A program made the translations under genes and the position numbers. The notes under the pieces were generated by a model. The model searched no databases. It saw only the letters and a program-made list of their open reading frames with translations, and had not been told where the DNA came from. A DNA stretch of 32,475 bases from the NCBI GenBank assembly GCA_947445525.1, contig CANFDS010000014.1, positions 1 through 32,475 of the forward strand, given 5' to 3'. Below, piece after piece: positions 21,982-28,723 of this stretch (position 1 is the first letter of the stretch; each line of letters begins with the position of its first letter). Origin of the DNA: Actinomycetota bacterium. Lineage in GTDB: Bacteria; Actinomycetota; Thermoleophilia; Gaiellales; Gaiellaceae.

Positions 21982-22329
21982 GTGAGCGATCGGATCTCGG
22001 CGGACGTCGGTGGCATGTTCACGGACGTCGTGGTGACCGACGCGGCGGGGACGCTGACCGCCGGCAAGCGCCTGACGACGCCCGGGCTCGGCCTGCTCCA
22101 CCGCGACAGCGTCCAGATCGACATGCAGCGGACGCCGTTCCTGGTGCGGTCGCTGCCCCTCGTCACCGGCTCGGCGAGGGCGGGCCGCCAGCGCGGCGGC
22201 CTCGTGCCAGTGGCCGCGGCCCGCGCCGCCTGCGGCGCGGCCAGCACCGGAGAGATCGGAAACGACACACTCGCGATCGACGCGGGCGCAACTGCAGCGT
22301 TGCGCGCCGGTCGCGGCGACGAACAGTAG
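21982..22329 (+). pseudogene. Truncated remnant of a second hyuA
   Basis: A 115-residue frame with a proper ribosome-binding site (GGAGG, seven bases before GTG 21982). The first 35 residues read like the HyuA N-terminus: the phosphate loop is present as DVGGMFTD, with Met replacing the Thr of DVGGTFTD, followed by a strand, a turn and KRLTTPG, where intact HyuA has a similar KLPTSPDDPS. From about residue 37 the similarity stops and the rest is Arg/Ala-rich with no family I recognise. A working HyuA needs about 690 residues, so ATPase activity is excluded. It sits between two acyl-CoA dehydrogenase genes. A short expressed peptide cannot be ruled out. Confidence 0.65.
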
Positions 22330-22339
22330 GGAGAGAGAC

Positions 22340-23503
22340 ATGGACTTCGGAACCGACCCCGAGCTCGAGGAGATCCGCACCGGTGTGCGCGAACTCTGCT
22401 CCAATTTCCCCGGCGAGTACTGGCGCGCGCTCGAGCCGTCCACGTACCCCTCGGAGTTCGTCGACACGCTGACGAAGGACGGCTGGCTGGCCGCGCTGAT
22501 CCCCGAGGAGTACGGCGGCGCGGGCCTCACGATGACGGCGGCGAGCGTGATCATGGAAGAGATCAACGCCACCGGCTGTAACTCCGGAGCCTGCCACGCC
22601 CAGATGTACACGATGGGCACGATCCTCCGCCACGGCTCCGACGAGCAGAAGGCGCACTACCTGCCGAAGATCGCCTCGGGTGAGCTGCGCCTGCAGGCCT
22701 TCGGCGTGACCGAGCCGACCGCCGGCTCCGACACGACGTCGATCACGACCACGGCCGAGCGCACCGCCGACGGCTGGATCGTGCGAGGCCAGAAGATCTG
22801 GACGTCACGGGCGGAGCACTCCGACCTGATGCTCCTGCTCGCCCGCACCACCCCCGCCGACCAGGTGGCGAAGAAATCCGACGGCATCTCGACGTTCCTC
22901 GTCGACATGAAGGCCGCCCTCGCCGCGGGCACGATGACCATCCGCCCGATCAAGACCCTGATGAACCACGCGACGACGGAGATCTTCCTCGACGGCGTGG
23001 AGCTGCCGGCCGACGCCCTCGTCGGCGTCGAGGGGCAGGGCTTCAAGGCGATCCTCGGCGGCATGAACGCCGAGCGCATCCTGATCGCGGCGGAGTGCAT
23101 CGGCGACTCCCGCTGGTTCATCGAGAAGGCGGCCGCGTACTCGAACGAGCGCGTCGTGTTCGGCCGCCAGATCGGCGCCAACCAGGGCGTGCAGTTCCCG
23201 ATCGCGCGCGCGTACGCGGCCACCGAAGCCGCCAACCTGATGCGCTACAAGGCGGCGTGGCTGTACGAGCAGAACCAGCCGCACGGCGCCGAGGCGAACA
23301 TGGCGAAGTTCCTCGCCAGCGAGGCGTCGTGGGCGGCGGCCAACGCCTGCCTCGACACGCACGGCGGCTTCGGCTTCGCCGAGGAGTACGACATCGAGCG
23401 GAAGTTCCGCGAGACACGGCTGTACTCGGTGGCGCCGGTGTCGAACAACCTCGTCCTCGCCTTCCTCGGCCAGAACGTGCTCGGGATGCCGCGCTCGTAC
23501 TGA
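22340..23503 (+). CDS. Acyl-CoA dehydrogenase, isovaleryl-type catalytic position
   Basis: 387 residues. Typical parts are PEEYGGAGLTMTAASVIMEEI, FGVTEPTAGSDTTSITTTAER, VRGQKIWTSRAEHSD, VVFGRQIGANQGVQFPIARAYA and DTHGGFGFAEEYDIERKFRE. At the medium-chain Glu position the C-terminus reads VAPVSNN, without Glu. On the preceding helix, GGMNAERILIAAE puts Glu245 at the isovaleryl/long-chain enzyme position. It may therefore prefer branched or bulky acyl-CoA. GGGAGAG lies just before the ATG, 10 bases after the hyuA remnant. Last gene of the rightward operon. Confidence 0.94.
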   Translation: MDFGTDPELEEIRTGVRELCSNFPGEYWRALEPSTYPSEFVDTLTKDGWLAALIPEEYGGAGLTMTAASVIMEEINATGCNSGACHAQMYTMGTILRHGSDEQKAHYLPKIASGELRLQAFGVTEPTAGSDTTSITTTAERTADGWIVRGQKIWTSRAEHSDLMLLLARTTPADQVAKKSDGISTFLVDMKAALAAGTMTIRPIKTLMNHATTEIFLDGVELPADALVGVEGQGFKAILGGMNAERILIAAECIGDSRWFIEKAAAYSNERVVFGRQIGANQGVQFPIARAYAATEAANLMRYKAAWLYEQNQPHGAEANMAKFLASEASWAAANACLDTHGGFGFAEEYDIERKFRETRLYSVAPVSNNLVLAFLGQNVLGMPRSY

Positions 23504-23529
23504 GCAGCGTGCGGCCATGGGACGGGTGG

Positions 23530-23546
23530 TATCACTCTGATATCAT
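23530..23546 (+). promoter_or_regulatory. vapB promoter/operator, probably leaderless
   Basis: TATCA-CTC-TGATA (23530-23542) is a perfect inverted repeat overlapping the palindrome TGATATCA (23538-23545) and a -10-like TATCAT (23541-23546). The vapB ATG begins eight bases after the last -10 base, where transcription would start, and no ribosome-binding site precedes it. This suggests a leaderless mRNA and autoregulation by the VapBC complex. Confidence 0.5.
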
Positions 23547-23553
23547 CTGCCCC

Positions 23554-23805
23554 ATGGCCGCGTTCCACCTCCGCGACATCCCCGACGACACCTATGCGCA
23601 GCTACGCGAGCGCGCCGCGCGCAACGGTCGCTCGATCAACGCCGAGGTGCTGTGGATCGTCGACAGGGAGCTCGGCAGGCCGTCGGGCGAGGAGCTGCTC
23701 CAGCGGCTGAGGCGGCTCCGTGCCGAGTGGACGCTCCCGCCTGACGCACCCCGGCCCGAAGATCTGATCAGGGAGGATCGCGACCGTGTCCCCGACTGGC
23801 TCTAA
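23554..23805 (+). CDS. vapB: VapB/FitA-type ribbon-helix-helix antitoxin
   Basis: 83 residues. The N-terminal ribbon-helix-helix domain (about 1-42) reads MAAFHLRDIPDDTYAQLRER followed by AARNGRSINAEVLWIVDREL, the Arc/FitA pattern. The acidic C-terminal tail (PEDLIREDRDRVPDWL) is the toxin-binding part. Start ATG 23554 gives the complete domain. Its stop TAA (23803-23805) is exactly the base triplet duplicated by the inserted element downstream, so the antitoxin was left whole. The original toxin start lies inside its 3' end, with a strong ribosome-binding site. It may now be an orphan antitoxin. Confidence 0.87.
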   Translation: MAAFHLRDIPDDTYAQLRERAARNGRSINAEVLWIVDRELGRPSGEELLQRLRRLRAEWTLPPDAPRPEDLIREDRDRVPDWL

Positions 23806-24456
23806 GAGCTCGTTTCAGAAGAAGCGTTGAACCTCGGGGCGCTCGGAGCGAGCGGCTGGGTCGACCGGCGCGCAGGACAGGCTGGCCGCCTGGACAAGAG
23901 CCGGGCGGCCCAGCCGCGAAGCCCTGGAGACCGCTCGCAGAGCGGTCTCCAGGTCGCCGCAGGCCCAGAGCACGGACGCACCGCGGCCGGGCTCTGGGCC
24001 GAAGGACGATCCGAGCGATTCGCGGACGACGCTAATTCTGATTCGAGCTCTAAGGTCGTCATCGACGCGAGCGCCCTCGTGCGCGGGGTCGTCGTCGGCG
24101 AGCTACAAGCAGTCGAGTGGGTTGAGCGGATCGCGCTGCGGGACGTGCAAGCCATCGCGCCCGACCACGTGTACGCCGAGGTTGCCAACTCGTTGCGCGG
24201 GTACCTGCGCAGCCGCTGGATCGAAGCGGAAGCGGCCGCCGAGCGCATCTCCGCCGTGCTCGATCTCCCGCTGACGACCTTCCCGTCGCGGCTGCTCGCA
24301 CGCCAGGCGCTCGGCCTCACGCAGGCGCATGGCGTGAGCGCATACGACGGCCTCTACCTCGCCCTGGCGCTCGGCTTCGGCGCCCGCCTCATCACGGCCG
24401 ACCGGCGGCTGGCAGCTGCCGCCGGGGACGCCGCCGTGCTACTACCACCCGTGTAG
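23786..24456 (+). pseudogene. vapC: VapC PIN-domain toxin gene split by a 245-base insertion
   Basis: GTG 23786-23788, with GGGAGG nine bases upstream, starts MSPTGSK and then enters the inserted element, meeting TGA at 23828-23830. From 24052 the gene continues KVVIDASALV and runs to 24456. Deleting the element plus one TAA copy (248 bases, not a multiple of three) joins the two parts in frame to a 140-residue VapC. It would have all four PIN acidic residues: VVIDAS, HVYAEV, SAYDGL and ITADRR. A frame open through the element from TTG 23827 could give the toxin with about 75 foreign residues in front, but it has only a weak ribosome-binding site. The toxin is probably silent or altered. Confidence 0.85.
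23806..24050. mobile_element. 245-base MITE-like element inside vapC
   Basis: The ends are imperfect 24-base terminal inverted repeats, 19 of 24 identical, sharing the blocks GAGCTCG, TCAGAA and AGCGT in the same order. TAA flanks it on both sides (23803-23805 and 24051-24053). Inside are three stems: 23880-23890 with 23904-23915, a perfect 14-base stem 23923-23936 with 23940-23953 (3-base loop), and a perfect 10-base stem 23962-23971 with 23991-24000. There is no transposase. GAG ends with a TNA target fit IS5-family (IS1031-like) elements, so mobilisation by such a transposase elsewhere is inferred. Confidence 0.82.
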
Positions 24457-24465
24457 GCTCGCTCG

Positions 24466-25008
24466 ATGCCCCCCGACCTGAGCACGGCGCCGACCGACAC
24501 CTCCGCCCGCCGTACCCCGGAGGAGATCCTGCTCGCCGCCGGCGTGGCGTTCACCGTGCACGAGCACGACTCCGTGCGGACGTACGCCGAGGGCGTTGCC
24601 CGTCTGCCCTTCCCGCCCGGAGCGCTGGTCAAGACGCTGGCGCTGGAGACCGGCGGCGAACTCGTGCTGGTCTCGCTGCGGGGCGGCGCCAGCTTGCACT
24701 TCGGCAAACTGGCGCGGGCGCTCGGGGTGGGACGCTCGACGCTGAACGCGGTGAGCGCGGCGGCGCTCGACGTCGAGCTCGGCTTCGAGGTGGGTGGCGT
24801 GTCGCTGCTCACCGACTTCCCGTCGGCCCGCCTCGTCGACGAGGCGGTGCTTGCGCTCGGGATGGTGTTCACCGGCTCCGGCCGTACCGACCGGACGATC
24901 GAGCTGTCGGCCGCCGACCTCGTCCGCGTCAGTGGCGCCACGCTAGCGGAGCTGGTGGGAGCACCGCCCGGGGCGACGGCCGAGCCCGGCGCAACGTCGC
25001 CAGGCTAG
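24466..25008 (+). CDS. YbaK/ProX-type aminoacyl-tRNA deacylase domain protein
   Basis: 180 residues with one YbaK/aminoacyl-tRNA-associated domain (about 17-160). Such proteins remove wrongly attached amino acids (Cys or Ala on tRNA-Pro and others) in trans. Visible family features are the helix EEILLAAGVAFTVHEHDS, the strand with the conserved Lys in GALVKTLALE, VLVSLRGGASLHFGKLARALG, a VGGVSLLTDFP loop (usual form GG-x-SP) and VFTGSGRTDRTIELSAADL near the C-terminus. ATG 24466 is 9 bases after the vapC stop. A TAGGCT at 24454-24459 could be a -10 for a leaderless mRNA. Which tRNA is edited is unknown. Confidence 0.88.
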   Translation: MPPDLSTAPTDTSARRTPEEILLAAGVAFTVHEHDSVRTYAEGVARLPFPPGALVKTLALETGGELVLVSLRGGASLHFGKLARALGVGRSTLNAVSAAALDVELGFEVGGVSLLTDFPSARLVDEAVLALGMVFTGSGRTDRTIELSAADLVRVSGATLAELVGAPPGATAEPGATSPG

Positions 25009-25031
25009 CTGCGCGGTCTCGAGCAGCTCGG

Positions 25032-25970
25032 TCACGCCGGCGGGCCGGCCTCCGCCACCGCCGCCCGGGCGCGCCGCTGCACCACGTTGTCTGCGACCAG
25101 CGCGGCCACGACGACCACAGCCGCAACGCCCTCGACGATGCCCGGGTGATAGCCGCGAATCGACTCGGTCACGAACGCGACCACCGGTGTCAGGTACATG
25201 AAGACGGCGATGTCCTGGGCACCGAGCAGCATCCGCCCCTTGTTCCAGAAGAAGATAGCTGCCACCGTCGGGCCGATCACCATCCACACGGCAAGCCAGG
25301 CGCCGGCGCCCAGACCGCCGAAGTCGGGGCTCGACACGCCCGTCGCCCAGACGACGGCGAAGATCGACACGACAGCGACACCGCCGGTGATCGACGTCAG
25401 CGCCGTCGTGCGCAGGGTCGACCAGCCGGTGAACGACGGCAGCTCCGACGTGTAGACGATCCAGCTGAACTGGCCGAAGAAGCAGAGGATCACGCCCCAG
25501 CCGATGCCGCCTTCGACGAACGTCCGGGGGTCGCCCCGCGCGATCACGACGACGGCACCGACGAAGGCCACCCCGATCGCGATCGCGGTCGAGCGGGGGA
25601 GGGTGGCGCGCCCGGTCGCGCGCAGCCAGATCGCCATCAGCAGGGGCTGGAGCGCCACCATCAGCGCCGCGTTCTGGGGGCGCGTGTACTGAAGGCCGAT
25701 GTACGCCAGCAGGACGCTGCCGACGACCCCGGCCGGCCCCATCGCCCAGGCGCGACGCGTGTGCTCACCCATCCGGAACGCGCGCGGCCCCTCCACCGCC
25801 AGGAGGATTCCCCCGAGCACCGCCCCGCCGAAGCCATAGCGAATCGCCGTAATCGCGAACGCGTCGATGTGGCGGAACAGCACCTTCGACACGGTGTACT
25901 GAGAGCCCCACATGAGCACCGTCGCCAGGCCGAGCACCGCCCCCAGCTCTCTTCCCCCCGGACGCTCCAT
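25032..25970 (-). CDS. EamA/DMT-superfamily transporter
   Basis: 312 residues with about ten hydrophobic segments in two repeats of five, the EamA pattern of drug/metabolite exporters. The first repeat begins LGLATVLMWGSQYTVSKVLFRHIDAFAITAIRYG, with the usual W-G and R-x3 features at helices 1-2, and holds AYIGLQYTRPQNAALMVALQPLLMAIWLR. The second begins GWGVILCFFGQFSWIVYTS. A basic C-terminal tail (VVQRRARAAV) points to the cytoplasm. Substrate unknown. It is 23 bases from the convergent YbaK gene and ends one base before the stop of the GTPase gene starts, so it is first of the group 25970... while the GTPase genes are transcribed in the same direction upstream. Confidence 0.9.
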   Translation of the reverse strand: MERPGGRELGAVLGLATVLMWGSQYTVSKVLFRHIDAFAITAIRYGFGGAVLGGILLAVEGPRAFRMGEHTRRAWAMGPAGVVGSVLLAYIGLQYTRPQNAALMVALQPLLMAIWLRATGRATLPRSTAIAIGVAFVGAVVVIARGDPRTFVEGGIGWGVILCFFGQFSWIVYTSELPSFTGWSTLRTTALTSITGGVAVVSIFAVVWATGVSSPDFGGLGAGAWLAVWMVIGPTVAAIFFWNKGRMLLGAQDIAVFMYLTPVVAFVTESIRGYHPGIVEGVAAVVVVAALVADNVVQRRARAAVAEAGPPA

Positions 25971-27035
25971 CTAGCCGGCGCGGGCGGCGGCGTCGAACGC
26001 GACGAGCGAGTCGCGCACCGCACCCTCATCGACGCCGCGCGCGATCACGACGAGCCGCGAGCGGTGATCGCTGTCGGGCCAGGCGGCAAGGTGCTCGGGC
26101 GGGTGGACGACGTGCTGCACGCCGTTCAGCAGCAAGGGCCCCTCACCGCCCACATCCAGCAGCCCCTTTACCCGCAGCACGCTCTCGCCGTGCGCCTGCA
26201 GCAGCATCGAGAGCCACACGCCGAACGCCGTCCAGTCGAGCGGCTGCTCGAGCACGATCGAGAACGCGTGCGCCTCGCCGGGGCCGTGGTGATGGCCCGC
26301 GCCGTCGCCGTGGCCCACGCCGCCACCGTGGTCGTGGCGGTGCCTGGCTCCGCTGGCCGTCCCCTCGGCAGCCAGCTCGTCCGCAACGGTGCGCAGGTCG
26401 CGCTCCGGCGCAGCGAGCAGCGCGTCGGGCTCGATCTCGCCCAGCACGACCTCGAGCAGCGGCGCGTGCGGGTTGATGCGCCGCAGCCGCGCCGCGAGCG
26501 CCGCAGCGGCGCCCGGGCCGGCGATGTCGGTCTTGGTGACGACGAGCCGGTCGGCGACCGCGGCCTGCTTCGCGGCCTCGGGCTGGCGGTCGAGCTGGTC
26601 GGCGCCGTTGACGGCGTCCACCGTGGTGACAGTGCCGTCGAGCCGGTAGTTGGCCTGGACGAGACGATCGGTGAGCAGCGTGAAGAGGATCGGCGCCGGC
26701 TCCGCGAGCCCGGTGGTCTCGACGACGACGCGGCGGAACGGCGGGATCTCACCGGCATCGCGCCGGTCGATCAGGTCGCGCAACTCATCGGCGAGGTCGC
26801 CGCGCAGCGTGCAGCAGAGGCAGCCGGAGTCGAGCAGCACGGTGCGCTCGTCGACGCGGGTCAGCAGGTGGTGGTCGATGCCGACCTCGCCCAGCTCGTT
26901 GACGATGACTGCCGTCTCGCCCATCCCCGGATGCCCGAGCAGCCGGGCCAGCAACGTCGTCTTGCCGCTGCCGAGGAAGCCGGTCAGCAGGGTGACGGGG
27001 ATCCGCTCGTCCGCGCCGCGGGGATCGTCCGTCAT
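25971..27035 (-). CDS. COG0523 (CobW/YjiA-type) GTPase with His-rich loop
   Basis: 354 residues of the G3E GTPase family of metal chaperones. The Walker A is GFLGSGKT (19-26), the switch region VNELGEVGID, the metal-binding CxCC is Cys72, Cys74 and Cys75 in SGCLCCTL, the ETTGLAEP motif follows, and the base-recognition motif is TKTD. A His-rich stretch with eight His lies between the GTPase and the C-terminal CobW domain (about residues 232-253). The family delivers Zn, Co or Ni to client proteins. ATG 27033-27035 overlaps the upstream stop (ATGA). Zinc is the commonest metal for non-cobalamin members, and no cobalamin genes sit beside it. Confidence 0.92.
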   Translation of the reverse strand: MTDDPRGADERIPVTLLTGFLGSGKTTLLARLLGHPGMGETAVIVNELGEVGIDHHLLTRVDERTVLLDSGCLCCTLRGDLADELRDLIDRRDAGEIPPFRRVVVETTGLAEPAPILFTLLTDRLVQANYRLDGTVTTVDAVNGADQLDRQPEAAKQAAVADRLVVTKTDIAGPGAAAALAARLRRINPHAPLLEVVLGEIEPDALLAAPERDLRTVADELAAEGTASGARHRHDHGGGVGHGDGAGHHHGPGEAHAFSIVLEQPLDWTAFGVWLSMLLQAHGESVLRVKGLLDVGGEGPLLLNGVQHVVHPPEHLAAWPDSDHRSRLVVIARGVDEGAVRDSLVAFDAAARAG

Positions 27036-27340
27036 GCCGCTCCCGCCCGCAGCCGCAGCGCGAGCGCGGGGTCGAGCGGGTCGAGCGGCCCCTCGTTGAG
27101 CTGCTCGGCGATGACCCAGAGCCGCCCCAGATCGGGCACCGGCTTGCCCACGCCCTTGGCGTTGCGCAGCACGTAGACGCGGTTCCCCCAGTCGTCCAGG
27201 CGCAGCCCCCAGTGCCCGAGCACGGTGTTCAGGAACTTCACGCGCTCGATCCGGTCGCGCGTCCCTCCCCCCACCTCCGCCCAGTGGCTCGACAGCAGTT
27301 GACCGCAGAGGACGCACATACCTGCGGACGTTTCTACCAT
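27032..27340 (-). CDS. Small CxxC protein coupled to the CobW-type GTPase
   Basis: 102 residues from ATG 27340, or 95 from Met8. It opens with an MCVLCGQ CxxC motif, followed by SSHWAE and a compact, charged region (RDRIERVKFLNTVLGHWGLRLDDWGNRVYVLRNAKG) and a C-terminal PLDPLDPALALRLR. I do not recognise a named domain, but the stop/start overlap with a metal-chaperone GTPase and the CxxC next to His suggest a metal-binding partner or client. Neither ATG has a good ribosome-binding site, and the region between it and the divergent deacetylase is only 33 bases. The protein may be read from a short-leader transcript. Confidence 0.75.
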   Translation of the reverse strand: MVETSAGMCVLCGQLLSSHWAEVGGGTRDRIERVKFLNTVLGHWGLRLDDWGNRVYVLRNAKGVGKPVPDLGRLWVIAEQLNEGPLDPLDPALALRLRAGAA

Positions 27341-27373
27341 TAGCCGTGCACGACCACCCGAAGAGGAGGACGC

Positions 27374-28255
27374 ATGGCCAAGGAGATTCTCTGCGCATAC
27401 GGCATCGACGTCGACGCGGTTGCCGGCTGGCTCGGCTCGTACGGCGGCGAGAACTCGCCCGACGACATCTCGCGCGGCCTCTTTGCCGGCGAGGTCGGCA
27501 TGCCGCGCCTGCTCAGGCTGTTCGAGCGTTACGGCATCAAGACGACGTGGTTCATCCCCGGCCACTCGATCGAGACCTTCCCCGAGGAGACGGCGATGGT
27601 CGTCGCGGGCGGCCACGAGATCGGCATGCACGGGTACTCGCACGAGAACCCGATTGCGATGACGCGCGAGCAGGAGGAGACCGTCCTGCTCAAGTGCATC
27701 GAGCTGATCGAGCAGGTCTCGGGGCGCCGCCCGACCGGCTACGTCGCGCCCTGGTGGGAGTTCTCGACCGTCACCAATGAGCTGCTGCTGAAGCACGGCA
27801 TCAAGTACGACCACTCGCTGATGCACAACGACCACCACCCGTACTACGTGCGCGTCGGCGACACGTGGACGAAGATCGACTACACGAAGAAGGCCGAGGA
27901 GTGGATGAAGCCGCTCGTGCGCGGCCACGAGACCGACCTGATCGAGATCCCGGCCAGCTGGTACCTCGACGACCTGCCGCCGATGATGTTCATCAAGGCG
28001 GCGCCGAACAGCCACGGGTTCGTCAACCCGCGCGACATCGAGCAGCTGTGGATGGATCAGTTCGACTGGGTCTACCGCGAGTACGAGTACGCGGTGTTCG
28101 CGATGACCATCCACCCGGACGTCTCGGGGCGGCCGCAGGTGCTGGCGATGCACGAGCGGATCATCGAGCACATCAACAAGCACGAGGGCATCCGCTGGGC
28201 GACGTTCGACCAGATCGCGGACGACTTCGCCAGGAGGAGCCCACGGCAGAAGTAG
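27374..28255 (+). CDS. NodB-domain deacetylase, PgdA / cyclic imide hydrolase-like
   Basis: 293 residues of the polysaccharide deacetylase (NodB) fold. The metal triad is Asp14 ([10 protein letters not shown]), His86 and His90 ([10 protein letters not shown]), the same numbering as I recall for the H. pylori peptidoglycan deacetylase PgdA. Long stretches resemble that protein, such as [41 protein letters not shown] and [15 protein letters not shown]. No signal peptide, so it is probably cytosolic. This subgroup also contains a Pseudomonas cyclic imide hydrolase of the same length, so ring opening of an imide or hydantoin is as likely as peptidoglycan editing. GAGGAGG precedes the ATG by four bases. 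Confidence 0.9.
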   Translation: MAKEILCAYGIDVDAVAGWLGSYGGENSPDDISRGLFAGEVGMPRLLRLFERYGIKTTWFIPGHSIETFPEETAMVVAGGHEIGMHGYSHENPIAMTREQEETVLLKCIELIEQVSGRRPTGYVAPWWEFSTVTNELLLKHGIKYDHSLMHNDHHPYYVRVGDTWTKIDYTKKAEEWMKPLVRGHETDLIEIPASWYLDDLPPMMFIKAAPNSHGFVNPRDIEQLWMDQFDWVYREYEYAVFAMTIHPDVSGRPQVLAMHERIIEHINKHEGIRWATFDQIADDFARRSPRQK

Positions 28256-28635
28256 GCCCCGAGCCGGAGAACGGTGACGCGGCGGCCGGCCCGGCGGCCG
28301 AGGACGACGAGTGGCCGCCGCGCGCCGACCGCGCCCGTGCCTGCTTCTGGCTGGGCGCGGGCGAGCTCGAGCGCGGGTCGTACTGGCACGCCTCGCGGTC
28401 GTTCCTGGAGGCTGCCGAGAAGTCCGACGACGCGCAGCAGGTGGAGCTTGCCCGCGGGCTGTTCCACCTGGCCGTCGCCGGCTTCAAGGGCCTGAGCGGC
28501 GACAGCGCGGGCAAGGGCCGCCAGCTCGCCCACGCGCGCCGGCGGCTCCAGCCGTTCCTGCCGCGCCACGACGAGCTCGACCTCGAGCTGGCCGAGCTGA
28601 TCGCCGCGGTCGAGGGGGACGCGCGCAACACGTAG
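28243..28635 (+). CDS. DUF309-like helical protein, apparent ACG start
   Basis: 130 residues. After a 35-residue acidic, Ala/Pro-rich N-terminus comes a helical DUF309-like domain, with [29 protein letters not shown], then [39 protein letters not shown]. The usual HE of the family's AHE motif is altered to HAS. No ATG, GTG or TTG is in frame between the domain and far upstream positions inside the deacetylase. A perfect AGGAGG (28232-28237) stands five bases before ACG 28243-28245, overlapping the deacetylase stop, so an ACG start, or an ATG changed to ACG, is proposed. The codons and frame look coding. Function unknown; coupled to the deacetylase. Confidence 0.7.
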   Translation, partial: TAEVGPEPENGDAAAGPAAEDDEWPPRADRARACFWLGAGELERGSYWHASRSFLEAAEKSDDAQQVELARGLFHLAVAGFKGLSGDSAGKGRQLAHARRRLQPFLPRHDELDLELAELIAAVEGDARNT

Positions 28636-28699
28636 CGCCGCGGTCGGCCGGCCGCCGCGCCGGCCACCCCATCCGTGCCGCCTCGCCCGCGCTGCCCTG

Positions 28700-28723
28700 A
28701 GAACTCATTGCAGACTGAGTTCT
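28700..28723. terminator. Symmetric hairpin between convergent genes
   Basis: AGAACTCA (28700-28707) and TGAGTTCT (28716-28723) are perfect 8-base arms with an 8-base loop. The right arm overlaps the asparaginase stop codon (28722-28724). As it lies between two convergent genes it could serve both directions, but no T run follows on either strand. Nothing else is seen in 28636-28721. Confidence 0.45.

Noticed and set aside
27341-27373. Promoter between the small CxxC gene and the deacetylase
   Set aside because: Only 33 bases are available and no -35/-10 pair was found. Promoters may lie inside the opposing genes.
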